Assembly (NCBI GenBank): GCA_022113835.1
Contig: JAILWY010000012.1
Coordinates: forward strand, 868,001-932,000
Length of the DNA stretch: 64,000 nt
Origin: Atopsyche davidsoni
Taxonomy: Eukaryota; Arthropoda; Insecta; Trichoptera; Hydrobiosidae
Reading direction: 5' to 3'
Numbering within the stretch: the first letter of the stretch is position 1; each line of letters begins with the position of its first letter. The position numbers and the translations under genes were made by a program. A model generated the notes under the pieces. The model saw only the letters and a list, made by a program, of their open reading frames with translations. It ran no database searches and was not told where the DNA came from. Shown piece by piece: positions 54,731 through 64,000 of the stretch.

Positions 54731-54876
54731 GGCAGCTACACACGCTGCGACACAAGCGACAACCGAACGGTGCACGAGCCAAGAGCGTTACTTCTTTTAC
54801 GTTGTTTGTGAAGGCAGAACCATTTAAAAAAACGCTATAAGTTTATATCTGTTTGCGTGTGCGTGTAGCTACTTTA
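54731..54876. mobile_element. MITE-1, two-armed copy (146 bp)
   Basis: Left arm: GGCAGCTACACACGCTGCGA, CACAAGCGACAACCGAACGG. Right arm, short: TTTGCGTGTGCGTGTAGCTA then CTTTA. The inner TTACTTCTTTTACGTTGTTT is conserved with other copies. Confidence 0.75.
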
Positions 54877-54893
54877 GGATTAGGCTGGATACA

Positions 54894-54926
54894 TACGAGG
54901 GCGGTCCGATAAGTACTTAGCCTCAC
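54894..54926 (+). repeat. Solo terminal repeat of a second mariner family
   Basis: ACATACGAGGGCGGTCCGAT then AAGTACTTAGCC. The same end recurs at 55107 next to a transposase tail. Confidence 0.7.
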
Positions 54927-54984
54927 CGCCCGATGGTGCTAGTATTGCAAGAGAGATTTACTATCGTGTAGTACATCCTCCATC

Positions 54985-55060
54985 CATCGTGTAGTATGTT
55001 CGAGGAAATGGTCGCCAACCTCCTATGAGGAGAGGCAACAAAACACGAAGAAAAAAAATC
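54985..55060 (+). repeat. RTE-like LINE 3' end
   Basis: TGTTCGAGGAAATGGTCGCC, AACCTCCTATGAGGAGAGGC, AACAAAACACGAAGAAAAA corresponds to the 3' end of the copy at 58770-59135 (FEEMVANLL and the following stop and tail). Confidence 0.65.
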
Positions 55061-55084
55061 AATGCAAGTGATGATGCTATTGGG

Positions 55085-55106
55085 AAATCACCGTTCGGTT
55101 GTATCG
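55085..55106 (+). repeat. MITE-1 arm broken by a mariner insertion
   Basis: CCGTTCGGTTGTATCGCAAC is MITE-1 right-arm sequence, and it stops at the first base of the mariner terminal repeat ATACGAGGGCGG. The remaining arm was not found nearby. Confidence 0.6.
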
Positions 55107-55235
55107 CAACATACGAGGGCGGTCCGATAAGTACTTAGCCTACAAAATAAAAACGAAAATTTTGGAAAAGTGTCTCGATGTCTGCAAAGTAGGCCTCCGT
55201 GGCGGCGATGACCTCCACATTCGACTTAAATTTCT
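55107..55235 (-). pseudogene. Second mariner family, transposase C-terminal fragment
   Basis: The minus-strand frame reads KFKSNVEVIAATEAYFADIE then TLFQNFRFYFVG and stops near 55138, immediately before the terminal repeat ACATACGAGGGCGGTCCGAT. An EVIAATEAYFADLE-type helix close to the C-terminus is known from several insect mariners. It differs clearly from the D34D family at 22620, so two mariner lineages are present. The rest of the element is lost at about 55235. Confidence 0.6.
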
Positions 55236-55259
55236 GTCCGATAAGTACTGCTAAGTACT

Positions 55260-55570
55260 TGTAGTACTTCCAATGCCCCTTTTTCCTTCGACTTTTCCTT
55301 AGACAATCAGCTGGAGGATACTTATTGTTAAAATGTGGCCAAAATAGGAGACCTTTCGTTTCTTTACCAACGTCAAGAGTTCCCTTTCTTTGCTTTTTCA
55401 TTCTGTGCAAGACTCTTTCATTTGTGACGCGTTCAACCTATTGTATCTTAAGGATTCTCCTATAAAGCCACATTTCTGCCACCTCAATTCTTCGCATAGT
55501 AGCTGTCTTGAGTGTCCAAGCTTCGACTCCATAAAGAAGAACTGAGACGACAAACATTTGGTGAATCTTC
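55260..55570 (-). pseudogene. RTE-like LINE fragment, inverted
   Basis: On the minus strand, frames read LLYGVEAWTLKTATMRRIEV, AEMWLYRRILKI, then VERVTNERVLHRMKKQRK, followed after frameshifts by a decayed YFGHILRNNKY region. The same segments occur in the plus-strand copy at 58770. The palm FADD box is missing. Confidence 0.75.
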
Positions 55571-55679
55571 ATCTAGATATTTTTTTTTTTGAAAAACTAA
55601 AAACAAGATGACGCTATTGAAAAATATGTGTTCGGTTGCCGCTTATGTCAAAGCATATGAAGCCAGGTTAATTATTGAT

Positions 55680-55730
55680 GCATAAAGCTGCCTACACTCA
55701 ATGCGACACAACCGTCAATCTGACCTGACC
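55680..55730 (-). repeat. MITE-1 left arm
   Basis: AAAGCTGCCTACACTCAATG then CGACACAACCGTCAATCTGA. No right arm follows. Confidence 0.65.
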
Positions 55731-57007
55731 AATGATCAGCCAGCAAAGCTGTTTAAAGCTGAAATGTTAAATTAAGCTGTTTACACACTTTGTTTACTTG
55801 AGTAGCAACTTCTTTTAACTGCTACTAAAAAGCAAGCATTTGATTCAAAACATTCGATAAATTCATCGTTTAAAAAAAATATTATATGAAAATACTTTAC
55901 TACTCTAACTTAATTTCTCATGAGCTTAATTTTCTATATAATACATATATAAAATAAAATATTCAAATATATTGAAAGCTTTATATCTTAACTTTCAACG
56001 GCAGATATAAATTTAACACACAGAAAAAATGTTTCATTGGTTTATTGAAATATTTCATGGTCCTCTTTTAGAGTCTGTAGAGTCCGTGAGGGTCTATGAG
56101 AGACCCCCATGGACGGTCTTCACACGAGGGCTTAACCTGCGGACAACAGACTGTATTTTTATTTATTGTATACCTTTGTGTCTTTTAATGTTATATTCAT
56201 ATTCATTTAACGGAATACAATAGAACGCAGTGCGTTGTTTGTAAAGTCAAGCTTGTTTATATCCAATCCATACCCATATTGATTTCGATTGGAAAAAATA
56301 TGTAATAATTTGTTTTGAATATAATGAAACTCACATCTGCTTATCGTCATTAAATTAACAAAATCGCATGTAAGAAAAAAAAATGGCAAACAAACAAGAA
56401 ATACCATGAAGGATGGCGCCAGCAAGTCAATCCCCGCCCCCGATCCTTCTGCATCATGACAGGCACTTCCCTTTCAGAGGTTCGCCGCCCCCGGAATCAC
56501 CCCCAAATCGGGGACCCGCCCCCCAAATAACCATATTATTCCATTGTACACCTAATCACCATGGTGACCACTTTTAATTATTTTTTATTAATATACTATA
56601 CTTACCTGCCTGTCCTAGCATTCTGCAATACAACTACGTGGAGCCCTCCTAGGGGTGAAATATTGGGGTGCACTTCTGTTTGCTTTCATAGTGATTTTTT
56701 TAAAGATATTCATATTAACAAGCACTGTATTTTGCTTCAAGGGATGATATAATTTATTCAATAGTTGACCGCAAAAAATTTAAAAAAATGTTTTCAGCAA
56801 TTTGATAAATATTCAAATCGAGTACTCTGAATATATTGACTTGAAGTATCCCTCTCCTCTGGGGCGAAAAGGACACAGGAGAGAGGTTACAGGACCACTG
56901 AATATGGTCTCCAGTGAAGTCCAGAGGCAGAAAGGATGCCCTAAAGTCGAAATGTTTAGTAATCACTTTAATTATTTTCCTTTGGTAAATTTTGTTAAAA
57001 TATCATA
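55731..57007. other. Gene-free stretch
   Basis: AT-rich, with balanced patches at 56400-56540 (CCCCCAAATCGGGGACCCGC) and 56830-56950. Short frames in the latter have no domain. No gene recognised. Confidence 0.35.
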
Positions 57008-57370
57008 TTTTTTATTAATGATAATGGTAACTTTTTATACTTTCTTCACTTTGAGTTTATTTTAGTTATAGCATGACTAGTTTCGACCAACAGACTTGGT
57101 CATCATTTATTTTTTATTTAATCGGTAAACAAAAAAATGTAGTCTATAAACTTAACTAATTGTATAACCGTCATCTAATTTTGTCAAAATTTTTATTGTT
57201 ACCAGTATCCTGTTAGATTTTTATTTAATCATATGTTATTTGTATATTTTGTTAGTTTTGTTCTGCATCTGATGATGACCAAGTCTGTTGGTCGAAACTA
57301 GTCATGCTAAAACTATAATAAACTCAAAGTGAAGAAAGTATAAAAATTGACCATTATCATTAATAAAAAA
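57008..57370. repeat. ~100-bp inverted repeat pair (foldback)
   Basis: The left arm (57008-57106) and right arm (57271-57370) are inverted copies with few differences, separated by about 164 AT-rich bases. The inner ends carry CAGACTTGGTCATCAT and its complement ATGATGACCAAGTCTG, with GACCAA/TTGGTC able to form a small stem directly before GAAAC. CTGATGATG...GTCGAAAC termini of this style occur at the ends of Penelope-like elements, where inverted partial terminal repeats are known. No reverse transcriptase lies between the arms. Confidence 0.75.
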
Positions 57371-57463
57371 TGGATCTTCACCAATCAAATGCCTTGTCCC
57401 TCAACATGAAAAAATATCATATCTTTAGTAAGAGAGTGTACTGAAGGTATAAAATATTAAATA

Positions 57464-57915
57464 CGGTGTGTGCATTATTTTTTTCGGATTTTTTCGTGAA
57501 ATTGGAGCTTTATTATAAAAAATTGGTATAATATATTCTATCCAAAGTATTGTCCATCGCTAGCCACTACTTTTTCCCATCTTTCGGGCAAATTATGGAT
57601 TCCATCCCAAAAGAACTTTTCGTCTTTTGAAGCCAAGAAAGAATCAAGCCAATTTTTGATTCCCCGTTCAGAAGTGAAGGCGATCGATGCAGGCATTCTG
57701 CATCGATCGAAACAAGTGGTAGTCGGAAGGGGCAAGGTCTGGGCTATAAGACGGGTGAGGTAGAACTTCCCATCCACTGTTTTCCAAATAGGCTTTAACC
57801 GATTTAGCATCATGTGGCCGAGAATTCACAATGAAATGTTTAAGTATAGCCTGATGCGAGTCAATATTAGTAACGTCATCTCGTAGAAAATCCGAAAAAA
57901 TTAATGCACACACCG
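57464..57915 (-). mobile_element. Mariner deletion derivative, both ends intact
   Basis: At 452 bp with TA on both sides, this is the only copy of the D34D family with both terminal repeats. The ends CGGTGTGTGCATTATTTTTT and, on the minus strand, CGGTGTGTGCATTAATTTTT are nearly identical over about 30 bases. The retained coding parts are the VKAYLENSGWEVLPHPSYSP and DLAPSDYHLF segment, with the third catalytic Asp, and the C-terminal FTSERGIKNWLDSFLASKDE region. They are in different frames. It ends YFG then stop. Confidence 0.9.
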
Positions 57916-57989
57916 TATATATAATAATAATAAATTATTTGGTTCTTGTGAAGCAGAACGAGGGCGTCGTGACTTCCTGAAGACAGTCG

Positions 57990-58220
57990 CACCGTCATCG
58001 TTTGCCAATCAGCAGCATAATCAGCATAATAACATCCCCGCCCGACAACCCCCAGTCATTAGCCAAAACCTCGGTTATTTCGACCCCCGCAGTGACGCGG
58101 CACTCTACATTATTGTTTTAATCATTTTATATTGAAATTCGACAGCCGCAGTATAAAATCCGCTGTTCTCGTATCTGAACATCCATCACTGTTAACCATA
58201 ATTATAAAGCCACAGAAATG
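57990..58220. promoter_or_regulatory. Balanced island, possible regulatory element
   Basis: GTCGCACCGTCATCGTTTGC, CAATCAGCAGCATAATCAGC and CAGTGACGCGGCACTC in AT-rich surroundings. No domain. Confidence 0.2.
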
Positions 58221-58768
58221 CAAATCTGTTTTTGTATGGAACGACGGCTGCATAATTTTTTTTATAATAAATATAAATGCAGCAGTTCTATAATAAAATA
58301 TTAAATGTACTGTACACTTTAATCTATATCGTATGCAAACATTATTTGTAAAAAAAATTCACCCATGAACTTAATTCGTAAAGACCAGCGAATACATTTT
58401 ATATACCTGATATATTAAGAAAAGTAATTTTTGTTTTATTCTCTCAAATTTTTCAAAAAACGTTACACTTGGGAAAAACCTTAAGTTTTGAAAATCTAAA
58501 TAATATATATATATATTAAGATACCTCGGTATCTGCAATATGAAAGAATTGCAGTTTTGCAAAGTGTAAAGACTAGTAATACACCACAAAATTATTTAAT
58601 CTATATTCTATACTAAAACTTATGGTTACACACAATTAAAACATGTGAATATGTAGTGATTTGATTTGTTTTCTGTGGAAAACATATGACCAGGAAATTA
58701 AAGTGAGGGTTGATACATCACGGGAAAGTACTATGCTCAAAAGATATAGCCCAGAAATCTCGGTAGAG
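58221..58768. other. AT-rich gene-free stretch
   Basis: No recognised feature apart from a short (AT)n tract at 58501-58516. Confidence 0.4.
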
Positions 58769-58769
58769 A

Positions 58770-59135
58770 TTCACCAAATGTTATGTTGTTACAGTTCTCC
58801 TTTATGGAGTTGAAGCTTGGACACCCAAGACAGCTACGATGCGAAGAATTGATGCTATATAGGAGAATTCTTAAAATACCATGGGTTGACCGCATCACAA
58901 ACGAGAGAGAACTCCTGACTTTGGTTAAGAAGCGGAAGGTCAACTATTTTGGCCACATTTTTTGTAACAATAAATATAGCATCCCCCAGCTGATTATCCA
59001 AGGAAAAAAGGGCATTGGAAGAAAGAAGTTGTCCCTTGGCTGGAATTGGTCAGACTGGCCCAGGATAGGGATATGTTCGAGGAAATGGTCACCAATCTCC
59101 TATGAGGAGAAGCAACAGAAGAAGAAGGAAAACTT
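58770..59135 (+). pseudogene. RTE-like LINE 3' fragment
   Basis: Plus frames read VTVLLYGVEAWTPKTATMRR, then after a frameshift MLYRRILKIPWVDRITNERE, LLTLVKKRKVNYFGHIFCNN and KYSIPQLIIQGKKGIGRKK, followed by a shifted DWPRIGICSRKW region. This is the thumb and C-terminal part of an RTE-like reverse transcriptase. The 3' end CCTATGAGGAGAAGCAACAG then AAGAAGAAGG matches the other copies. It is 5'-truncated and frameshifted. Confidence 0.8.
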
Positions 59136-59139
59136 ATTT

Positions 59140-59570
59140 TTTACGTCCAAAAAGAAGTGTATCGGTACAAATCGATACAATCGATACACAATTCAATCGT
59201 CAATCAAACCAATGGGTACGTCTTTAATAGTTTTAAAATTTCTGTTTTTCACGTCATCACTAATTGTGAAATTATATTAGTAATTTTATAAAAAAAGTAA
59301 TAAAATATAATACTGTACGAAATATCTAATAACATAAATAAATCATTGTATCAATTAAAGGTATTCTCGATATATGTTTGTTTAATATTCGGCGGTATGC
59401 TCTTTAATATATATGTGAATAGATACAATAATTTACGATCTCCAACGTATTGGAAAGTCGCGTCAACCTGGCGGATGATGAGGATGATGATTGCGTTGCC
59501 AACAATTAAAAACTCCGTGAAACGCCGTCCACTTGTTTATCTCTATTTTTACAATACATAATCGAGTGAA
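59140..59570. other. AT-rich gene-free stretch
   Basis: CAAATCGATACAATCGATAC at 59168 has two ATCGAT sites. The frame at 59346-59561 has no domain. Confidence 0.35.
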
Positions 59571-59574
59571 TTGC

Positions 59575-59960
59575 CCGCCATAATTCAATGCATAAATTGT
59601 ATTAATCGAATCACAGAGCGGGCACAAAGGCGCCGCCATATTTGGTTTGGGAAAATTTATTCGTTTGTATTTTGAAACGATTAATCAATGCAGCCAATTA
59701 GAGGAGCGGCTGGGAAATGGCGGCAGCGCTCCCGCTCAAAGGGACCGCCGGCGACTCCGGCCCGTTACTTGCTTACAGCTTTTTAATTTATCAAGCTGGG
59801 AAATCCGTGGAGCTGTCTAGTATTCGGTAACGGCCAACGAGATTGTCTGCGCTCATTCTACGACCGGCAGACATCTAAGCTCGGACAGTCTGAAAGGGGA
59901 GTCTACACAGAACCGCACAGCTTTATAGGAGCAGGCGGCCGCAGCAGCAGAGGGAGATGA
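59575..59960. promoter_or_regulatory. Long high-complexity island, candidate conserved noncoding element
   Basis: CGCCATAATTCAATGCATAA, GTATTAATCGAATC, ACGATTAATCAATGCAGCCA, CAATTAGAGGAGCGGCTGGG and CTTTTTAATTTATC alternate with GC-rich linkers such as AAAGGGACCGCCGGCGACTC. TTAATCAATGCAGCCAATTAG combines TAAT cores closely. No coding domain. Confidence 0.35.
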
Positions 59961-59979
59961 ACAAGCGCGTTTTATATAT

Positions 59980-60335
59980 AGGGTGTTTTTTATAGAGGTA
60001 TAGAACTTTAAGTTGGCAACACTGTTTTAACTGGCTGCCATTTTGTCAGCTGTCAAGGGATTTATGTTTAGTTTGGTTTGGCATTTCAACTTAAATAGAC
60101 TGACGCCTGAATTGATTTGGTGAATGGGCCCAAAACAAGATTGCCGTTGATCCCGATTTTCATAAGCGAATTTTGTTTAGCGATGAAGCTCACTTTTGGT
60201 TGAATGGATACGTCAATAAACAAAACTGCCGTATTTGGAGTGATGATAATCCTCAAGTGTATGTTGAGACACCGTTACATCCATAAATTATATACAAAGT
60301 TCTCTAAAGCTCTATAAAGTTCTATACCTGTATAA
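59980..60335 (+). mobile_element. Tc1-like element, internally deleted
   Basis: The left end AGGGTGTTTTTTATAGAGGT then ATAGAACTTTAAG is mirrored at the right by AAAGTTCTATACCTGTATA, so inverted ends survive although the outer right bases are lost. The plus frame at about 60118-60285 encodes EWAQNKIAVDPDFHKRILFS, then DEAHFWLNGYVNKQNCRIW and DDNPQVYVETPLHP, the region around the first catalytic Asp (FSDEAHF) of a Tc1/IS630-type transposase. It then stops. The second and third catalytic residues are deleted. Confidence 0.8.
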
Positions 60336-60339
60336 TAAT

Positions 60340-61010
60340 TACACGAGCAGGAGATGTAAATTATCACAAAGGGATTTTTTTGGACTCTTTAGACCTAAAG
60401 ATATTTTTTAATTTGCAAAATCTGAACCGCAAGTGTTTTTGGGAACTACTTTCTAACTCTCGATGATCCATGATGACGTTTGCTGTGTTCTTAGTTTAGC
60501 CCGTTTACGATTGAGTAGTCTAATTCTTTATCAAATCTAGTATCAACGAAAAAAAATACCTCATTATTAATTTTAGAAGTATTATTTTGTAGTACTCCGT
60601 TTTATAAATATGTTACATAAATCTTCATTTCAGTGAGGTATTTCTGTGTTCATGCTTTTCTGAACCTATGTATGAAAAATGTCAGTTGAATAGGTTTTAT
60701 TAATATCATATTTATTATAAACATATTTTTATCAATACTCCTTATGAAATAATCTTGAAAGTATTGGCTTAGCATTAAAACAAATACTATTTTACCGTCA
60801 AGGCTGATATGGAATTATTTCTTAGATAAGATTCAAAATTAATTATAATATTTTTTTAATTATAAACGGAAAGAATTTTTCGAGTAAAAGGGTTACATTT
60901 TTTTGTTTTAATATTATGCAAGCTATTTTAATTGAATTCTTCGGTGCGTTGATATGATTTAGTAAAAAAATATTTAACATTCTAATGCTAAGTAAAAGAA
61001 TGAAAAAAAA
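60340..61010. other. AT-rich gene-free stretch
   Basis: No recognised feature. Confidence 0.45.
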
Positions 61011-61228
61011 AAAAAAACATCACAAAACCGACTCCACCTACAATCAATTTAAATCTATCAACATTAAAGCGATTAATTCACAAAGCGACCTCCTCCCAAA
61101 AATACGATTGCCCGTTTACCATAAAACCACCATAATTCAGGGCGATTGTTCGATTAAAACAAAGGACGATTCAATTAGGGAGCAAACATGGCTGAGCCCC
61201 GCGCCGGGAGCGCCAATGGCGGCCCCGC
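61010..61228. promoter_or_regulatory. Balanced island, possible regulatory element
   Basis: AAAGCGATTAATTCACAAAG, ACCACCATAATTCAGGGCGA and GACGATTCAATTAGGGAGC carry repeated TAAT/AATTA cores. No domain is seen in the plus frame 60985-61371. Confidence 0.3.
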
Positions 61229-61310
61229 GCATGGTGCCCCCCATGCTCCCCCCATGCCCCCCCCCCATGGCCCCCCCATGCCCCCCCTCCATGCCCCCCC
61301 ATGCCCACTC
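61229..61310. repeat. C-rich ATG-punctuated minisatellite
   Basis: ATG triplets at 61231, 61243, 61254, 61267, 61278, 61291 and 61301 are separated by C-runs, giving a period of 10-13 bp. Frames give Pro/Met/Ala or Gly/His repeats and are artefacts. Confidence 0.9.
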
Positions 61311-61326
61311 GTGGCCCCCGCGGCCT

Positions 61327-61496
61327 GAAGCGACTGCACGCGCTTCGCTACCACCGACACTCGAATGGTAATCAGCCAATGACGCCCCTTTATTTTGGCC
61401 GCGTTTTTATGGTTTTGCCTAAGCAGACAAAAAAGGACGCTATTGGCCCCCTTGCCGTTCAGTTGTCGGTTGCGTCGCAGCGCGTGTTGCCAGCTC
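61327..61496. mobile_element. MITE-1, complete copy (170 bp)
   Basis: Left arm: GAAGCGACTGCACGCGCTTC, GCTACCACCGACACTCGAAT, AATCAGCCAATGACGCC. Right arm: AAAAAAGGACGCTATTGGCC, CCGTTCAGTTGTCGGTTGCG, TCGCAGCGCGTGTTGCCAGC. The inner arms are better conserved than the tips. Confidence 0.8.
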
Positions 61497-61610
61497 GGTA
61501 AAACGGACGTCCTGCGCCGCCAGCCGCAGTGTTTGCCCTCTTAATTAGGAGTTCTGTAAATTTTAATGATGCGATCTATTCGTGAGAGAATAAATTAATT
61601 AGACATTACA

Positions 61611-61660
61611 GCAGACTACACATGCAGCAACACTACCGACAAACGAACTACAATAAGCCA
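61611..61660 (-). repeat. MITE-1 left arm
   Basis: CAGACTACACATGCAGCAAC then ACTACCGACAAACGAACTAC. No right arm. Confidence 0.6.
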
Positions 61661-61699
61661 AGTGTTAAAATTCTATGATTCAATATTTTAATTTATGTA

Positions 61700-61900
61700 A
61701 ATTTACAATAGTTGTTAGTATTACAATACAGTGTGTGGCTGTCCCCTGCTCCTGCGCGCAGCTTAGGGGGTTTACAAGGTGTGGCTTAGGTGGTAGCGTA
61801 CATGAAATTCTTTATTTTCATTATTGAGTTTGTGTAGCGAAAAATATGTGTAAAACCCTTTTTATTACCTATAAAAGCTTTTATTTTTACACATATTAAT
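61700..61900 (-). repeat. Interspersed repeat R3, copy 3 (inverted)
   Basis: GTGTGGCTTAGGTGGTAGCG then TACATGAAATTCTTTATTTT is the reverse of the R3 core at 11626 and 18105. CCTGCGCGCAGCTTAGGGGG corresponds to CCTGCGCGCAGGACGGGG of copy 1. Confidence 0.6.
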
Positions 61901-61904
61901 TCAC

Positions 61905-62680
61905 ATTATATACACAAATACAACGATGCCATCTGCCATACTTGCAGTGTTGATGAAACCAATGATGATGAAATCCAATTGCGTTTACTCCGAAGATCTC
62001 GTGCGCGTAACGTGTTTATGGTACAAAGTTAAATATAATTTCCACACAAACTATAAATTGATTTTTTCATGCAAACATATTGAGCCGGAGTTTATCTTCG
62101 TGCAAACGGTTTCCATTCCGTGAGTGACTCATTACGAGGGGCCCTCAACCTTTTCAACAGTCGTCTCGAAGATAAGTGATCCTCCAAGCTCGCGTTCACG
62201 TTCGTGCTTGTTAGTTCCGTTATGTATTCACTAATCCAAATATTTAACTATTTTGGCAAAATATTCTGCTATCTATTTCGGTAAACGGCAAACACGCACT
62301 TGGCTTTTCAAGTATTTCAATGGCAGGCACTCGAGAGACGTTTAAGCACACAAAACATGTCAAAACTATTCACTACTATACATACTTTTAATGTAATTAT
62401 CAGAATTATTTTATAACGCCATTGAACAGTGATAAAATAAAACATGTTTTATAATATTTTAATTCTCATTTTTACATTTAATACCATGACTTTTGAGCTA
62501 TGACATTATTAATAAAAATTTAATTATCAATGTTAGTATAAAAACTATCAAACCTTTGTCTACTGAGTACCATTGAAGTTTTTGCATTGATCCAATCTTG
62601 ACGATAAAATTTAAAAAATAAAATATTTGCACAGTAGACAACCTATCTTATTCATAGTCATTTGCTAAAGTAGCAATACG
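61905..62680. other. Gene-free stretch
   Basis: Balanced to about 62200 (frame at 61926-62123 unrecognised), then AT-rich. Confidence 0.35.
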
Positions 62681-62715
62681 AAAGCCGATGCTTAACGACG
62701 TTAAGCATCGGCTTT
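62681..62715. repeat. Perfect 17-bp-arm palindrome
   Basis: AAAGCCGATGCTTAACG is followed by a single A and then its exact complement, giving a 35-base hairpin with no mismatches. It is not a terminator in this context. It begins AAAGCC and ends GGCTTT, superficially like MITE-1 tips, but the rest does not match that family. Confidence 0.95.
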
Positions 62716-64000
62716 ACGATTACGATTTTTAGCTCCTCAGGCTAAAATATTGTTAAGCCGTAAAATAATGTAATGATGTCATTAAATCAAGAGAGTTATG
62801 GTGTCGTGAAATCATGATTTACAAATCACTTGAAAAGTATCGCTTATCGCCTTTTTAAATAAACTATTGAGAAGCTATGGACCTTCTGATTCTGATCGTC
62901 GAGGCTGCCTTGCTGAAATTTGCTTTAGTAAACACGCAAGTGCGTTGTTATGGTTGCCTTTACGCGTGACCCTACATAATTTTAGAACCATTCCTAATTA
63001 AAACAATTATTTATTTATCACAAAAAAGAAAAAATAATAATAATATAATTCTAAACATTTTTTAAAAATAATTATTTTGTAGATTTATTTAAAATCAAAC
63101 AGTTGAGAGCCACTGAGCTCACGACTTCTGATCGTGCCTTACTTACTTGTGAAGTGTAATAATATGCTTTGTTCACTGAGGATTTATTATCAGAGAATTG
63201 TTAATAATTACTCCAAAGATGCAGCGCTCAGCGCGGACGAAGGTCCTTCTGTTAGTTGGAAAACAAAATAATAAAGCACACAGTGATTTTAATCAAAATG
63301 AAACAATTTATAATTCATATAAAAAAAGTTTATTTCCATAAAATAATAAGGGCATATACACAGAACATTACATCATTCTTAAAAAATAACAAAAAATAAA
63401 AATCGCTGGGATACAGAATATGGGGGACTGTGAGTTATTCAAAGTCCCTAAAAATTATCTATAAACAATAAATGTACATAAAAAAAATAATTCACATCTA
63501 GGGAAAACCCAATAATCTAAGAAAAAAGCAGTAAAAGTCAATATAAACACCGATAACAATAAATTGCATTGCGTGTTAAAAAAATTAAGAGAGCAAAGAA
63601 ATTATGATTAACTATTGTAATGATACAATTTCTAAATAAATATGTCATAAATCAGTTTACTGAAAAATTTACTGCACATTTTTTAATATTCTCAAAAACC
63701 TACCAATATTAAATAGATCGCAAATCAACATCGCAAAATCAATAACGTTAGGTATTTTATTCATAGAAACTTTACGTTTGCAAATATTTTATAATGTATT
63801 CTTATTTGAATGTTTCTTATAAATAATATGGTATTTGTAAGTACTAGGTATTTATTTTACAGGTATACAAGTCGTTGGGTAAAAATATGAGAAATCTTTT
63901 TGTAAAGATCGGTTAGGACTCGATAAAAAATATAAATATCGGGGAGCTTTAACTAGTTTAAAAAGGGTTGGTTTATTTTTAACCCCTGGAATCATAGTAA
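62716..64000. other. AT-rich gene-free stretch
   Basis: AT-rich to the end of the window. Balanced patches at 62880-62980 and 63100-63250 show no frame or repeat that I recognise. Confidence 0.45.

Noticed and set aside
61137..61379. Gly-His-Met repeat frame on the minus strand
   Set aside because: It is a translation of the C-rich ATG minisatellite.

Overview
This is eukaryotic, repeat-dominated DNA, most probably from an insect or another arthropod. It is AT-rich, contains no long open reading frame apart from transposon relics, and carries mariner, Tc1-like, piggyBac, hAT, pogo/Tigger and LINE remains typical of insect genomes. A short interstitial (CCTAA)n run at 32401 matches the usual arthropod telomere unit, but it is too short to be diagnostic. 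No rRNA, bona fide tRNA, operon or CRISPR array was seen. Protein similarities were judged by eye from family motifs, since no search could be run.

Only one host-gene candidate stands out. It is a minus-strand exon at 15756-15996 ending at a consensus splice donor. It encodes an Ala/Pro/Gly/Thr-rich protein start with an eh1-like LSISSLVG motif. A GC-rich, CpG-dense block with GC boxes and an inverted CCAAT box lies about 1.6-1.9 kb upstream on the same strand (17576-17905) and could be its promoter. The rest looks like intron or intergenic landscape. Compact GC-balanced islands interrupt the AT-rich background (for example 20930-21115, 23375-23545, 42780-43070, 51725-52165, 59570-59960). Several hold clusters of TAATTA/TAATTG homeodomain cores, which suggests cis-regulatory DNA around a developmental regulator. 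That is inference.

The dominant repeat is an undescribed-looking foldback MITE, called MITE-1 here. Its long terminal inverted repeats begin near AAAGCTGCCTACACACGCTG and run inward to an AATAGCGTCCTCTTTTGCGT-like segment. I count roughly 35-40 arms, full or solo, at about 247, 451, 721, 1255, 6029, 6143, 6811, 10505, 12202, 12445, 13150, 15680, 18206, 19528, 20000, 20602, 24540, 25222, 25525, 30905, 41138, 47265, 54287, 54731, 55088, 55683, 61327 and 61611.

Other elements by position: a Tc1/mariner-superfamily transposase relic nested in a MITE-1 (801-1250) and its short derivative (10574-10846); two hAT-type elements lying head to tail with three copies of one 8-bp target (4326-5322), with two more copies of the first at 39354 and 49060; a three-unit ~156-bp tandem repeat (13590-14045); a long TA microsatellite against a truncated D34D mariner (22525-23318), plus two shorter deletion derivatives (35703-36335, 57464-57915); a piggyBac transposase fragment (26923-27131); a tRNA-like SINE (29545-29690); two pogo/Tigger-like MITEs (30319, 40351); a 5'-truncated LINE with a perfect 13-bp target duplication (43105-44280); a second mariner fragment nested with RTE-like LINE debris (54894-55570); a ~100-bp inverted repeat pair (57008-57370); an RTE-like LINE end (58770-59135); and an internally deleted Tc1-like element (59980-60335).
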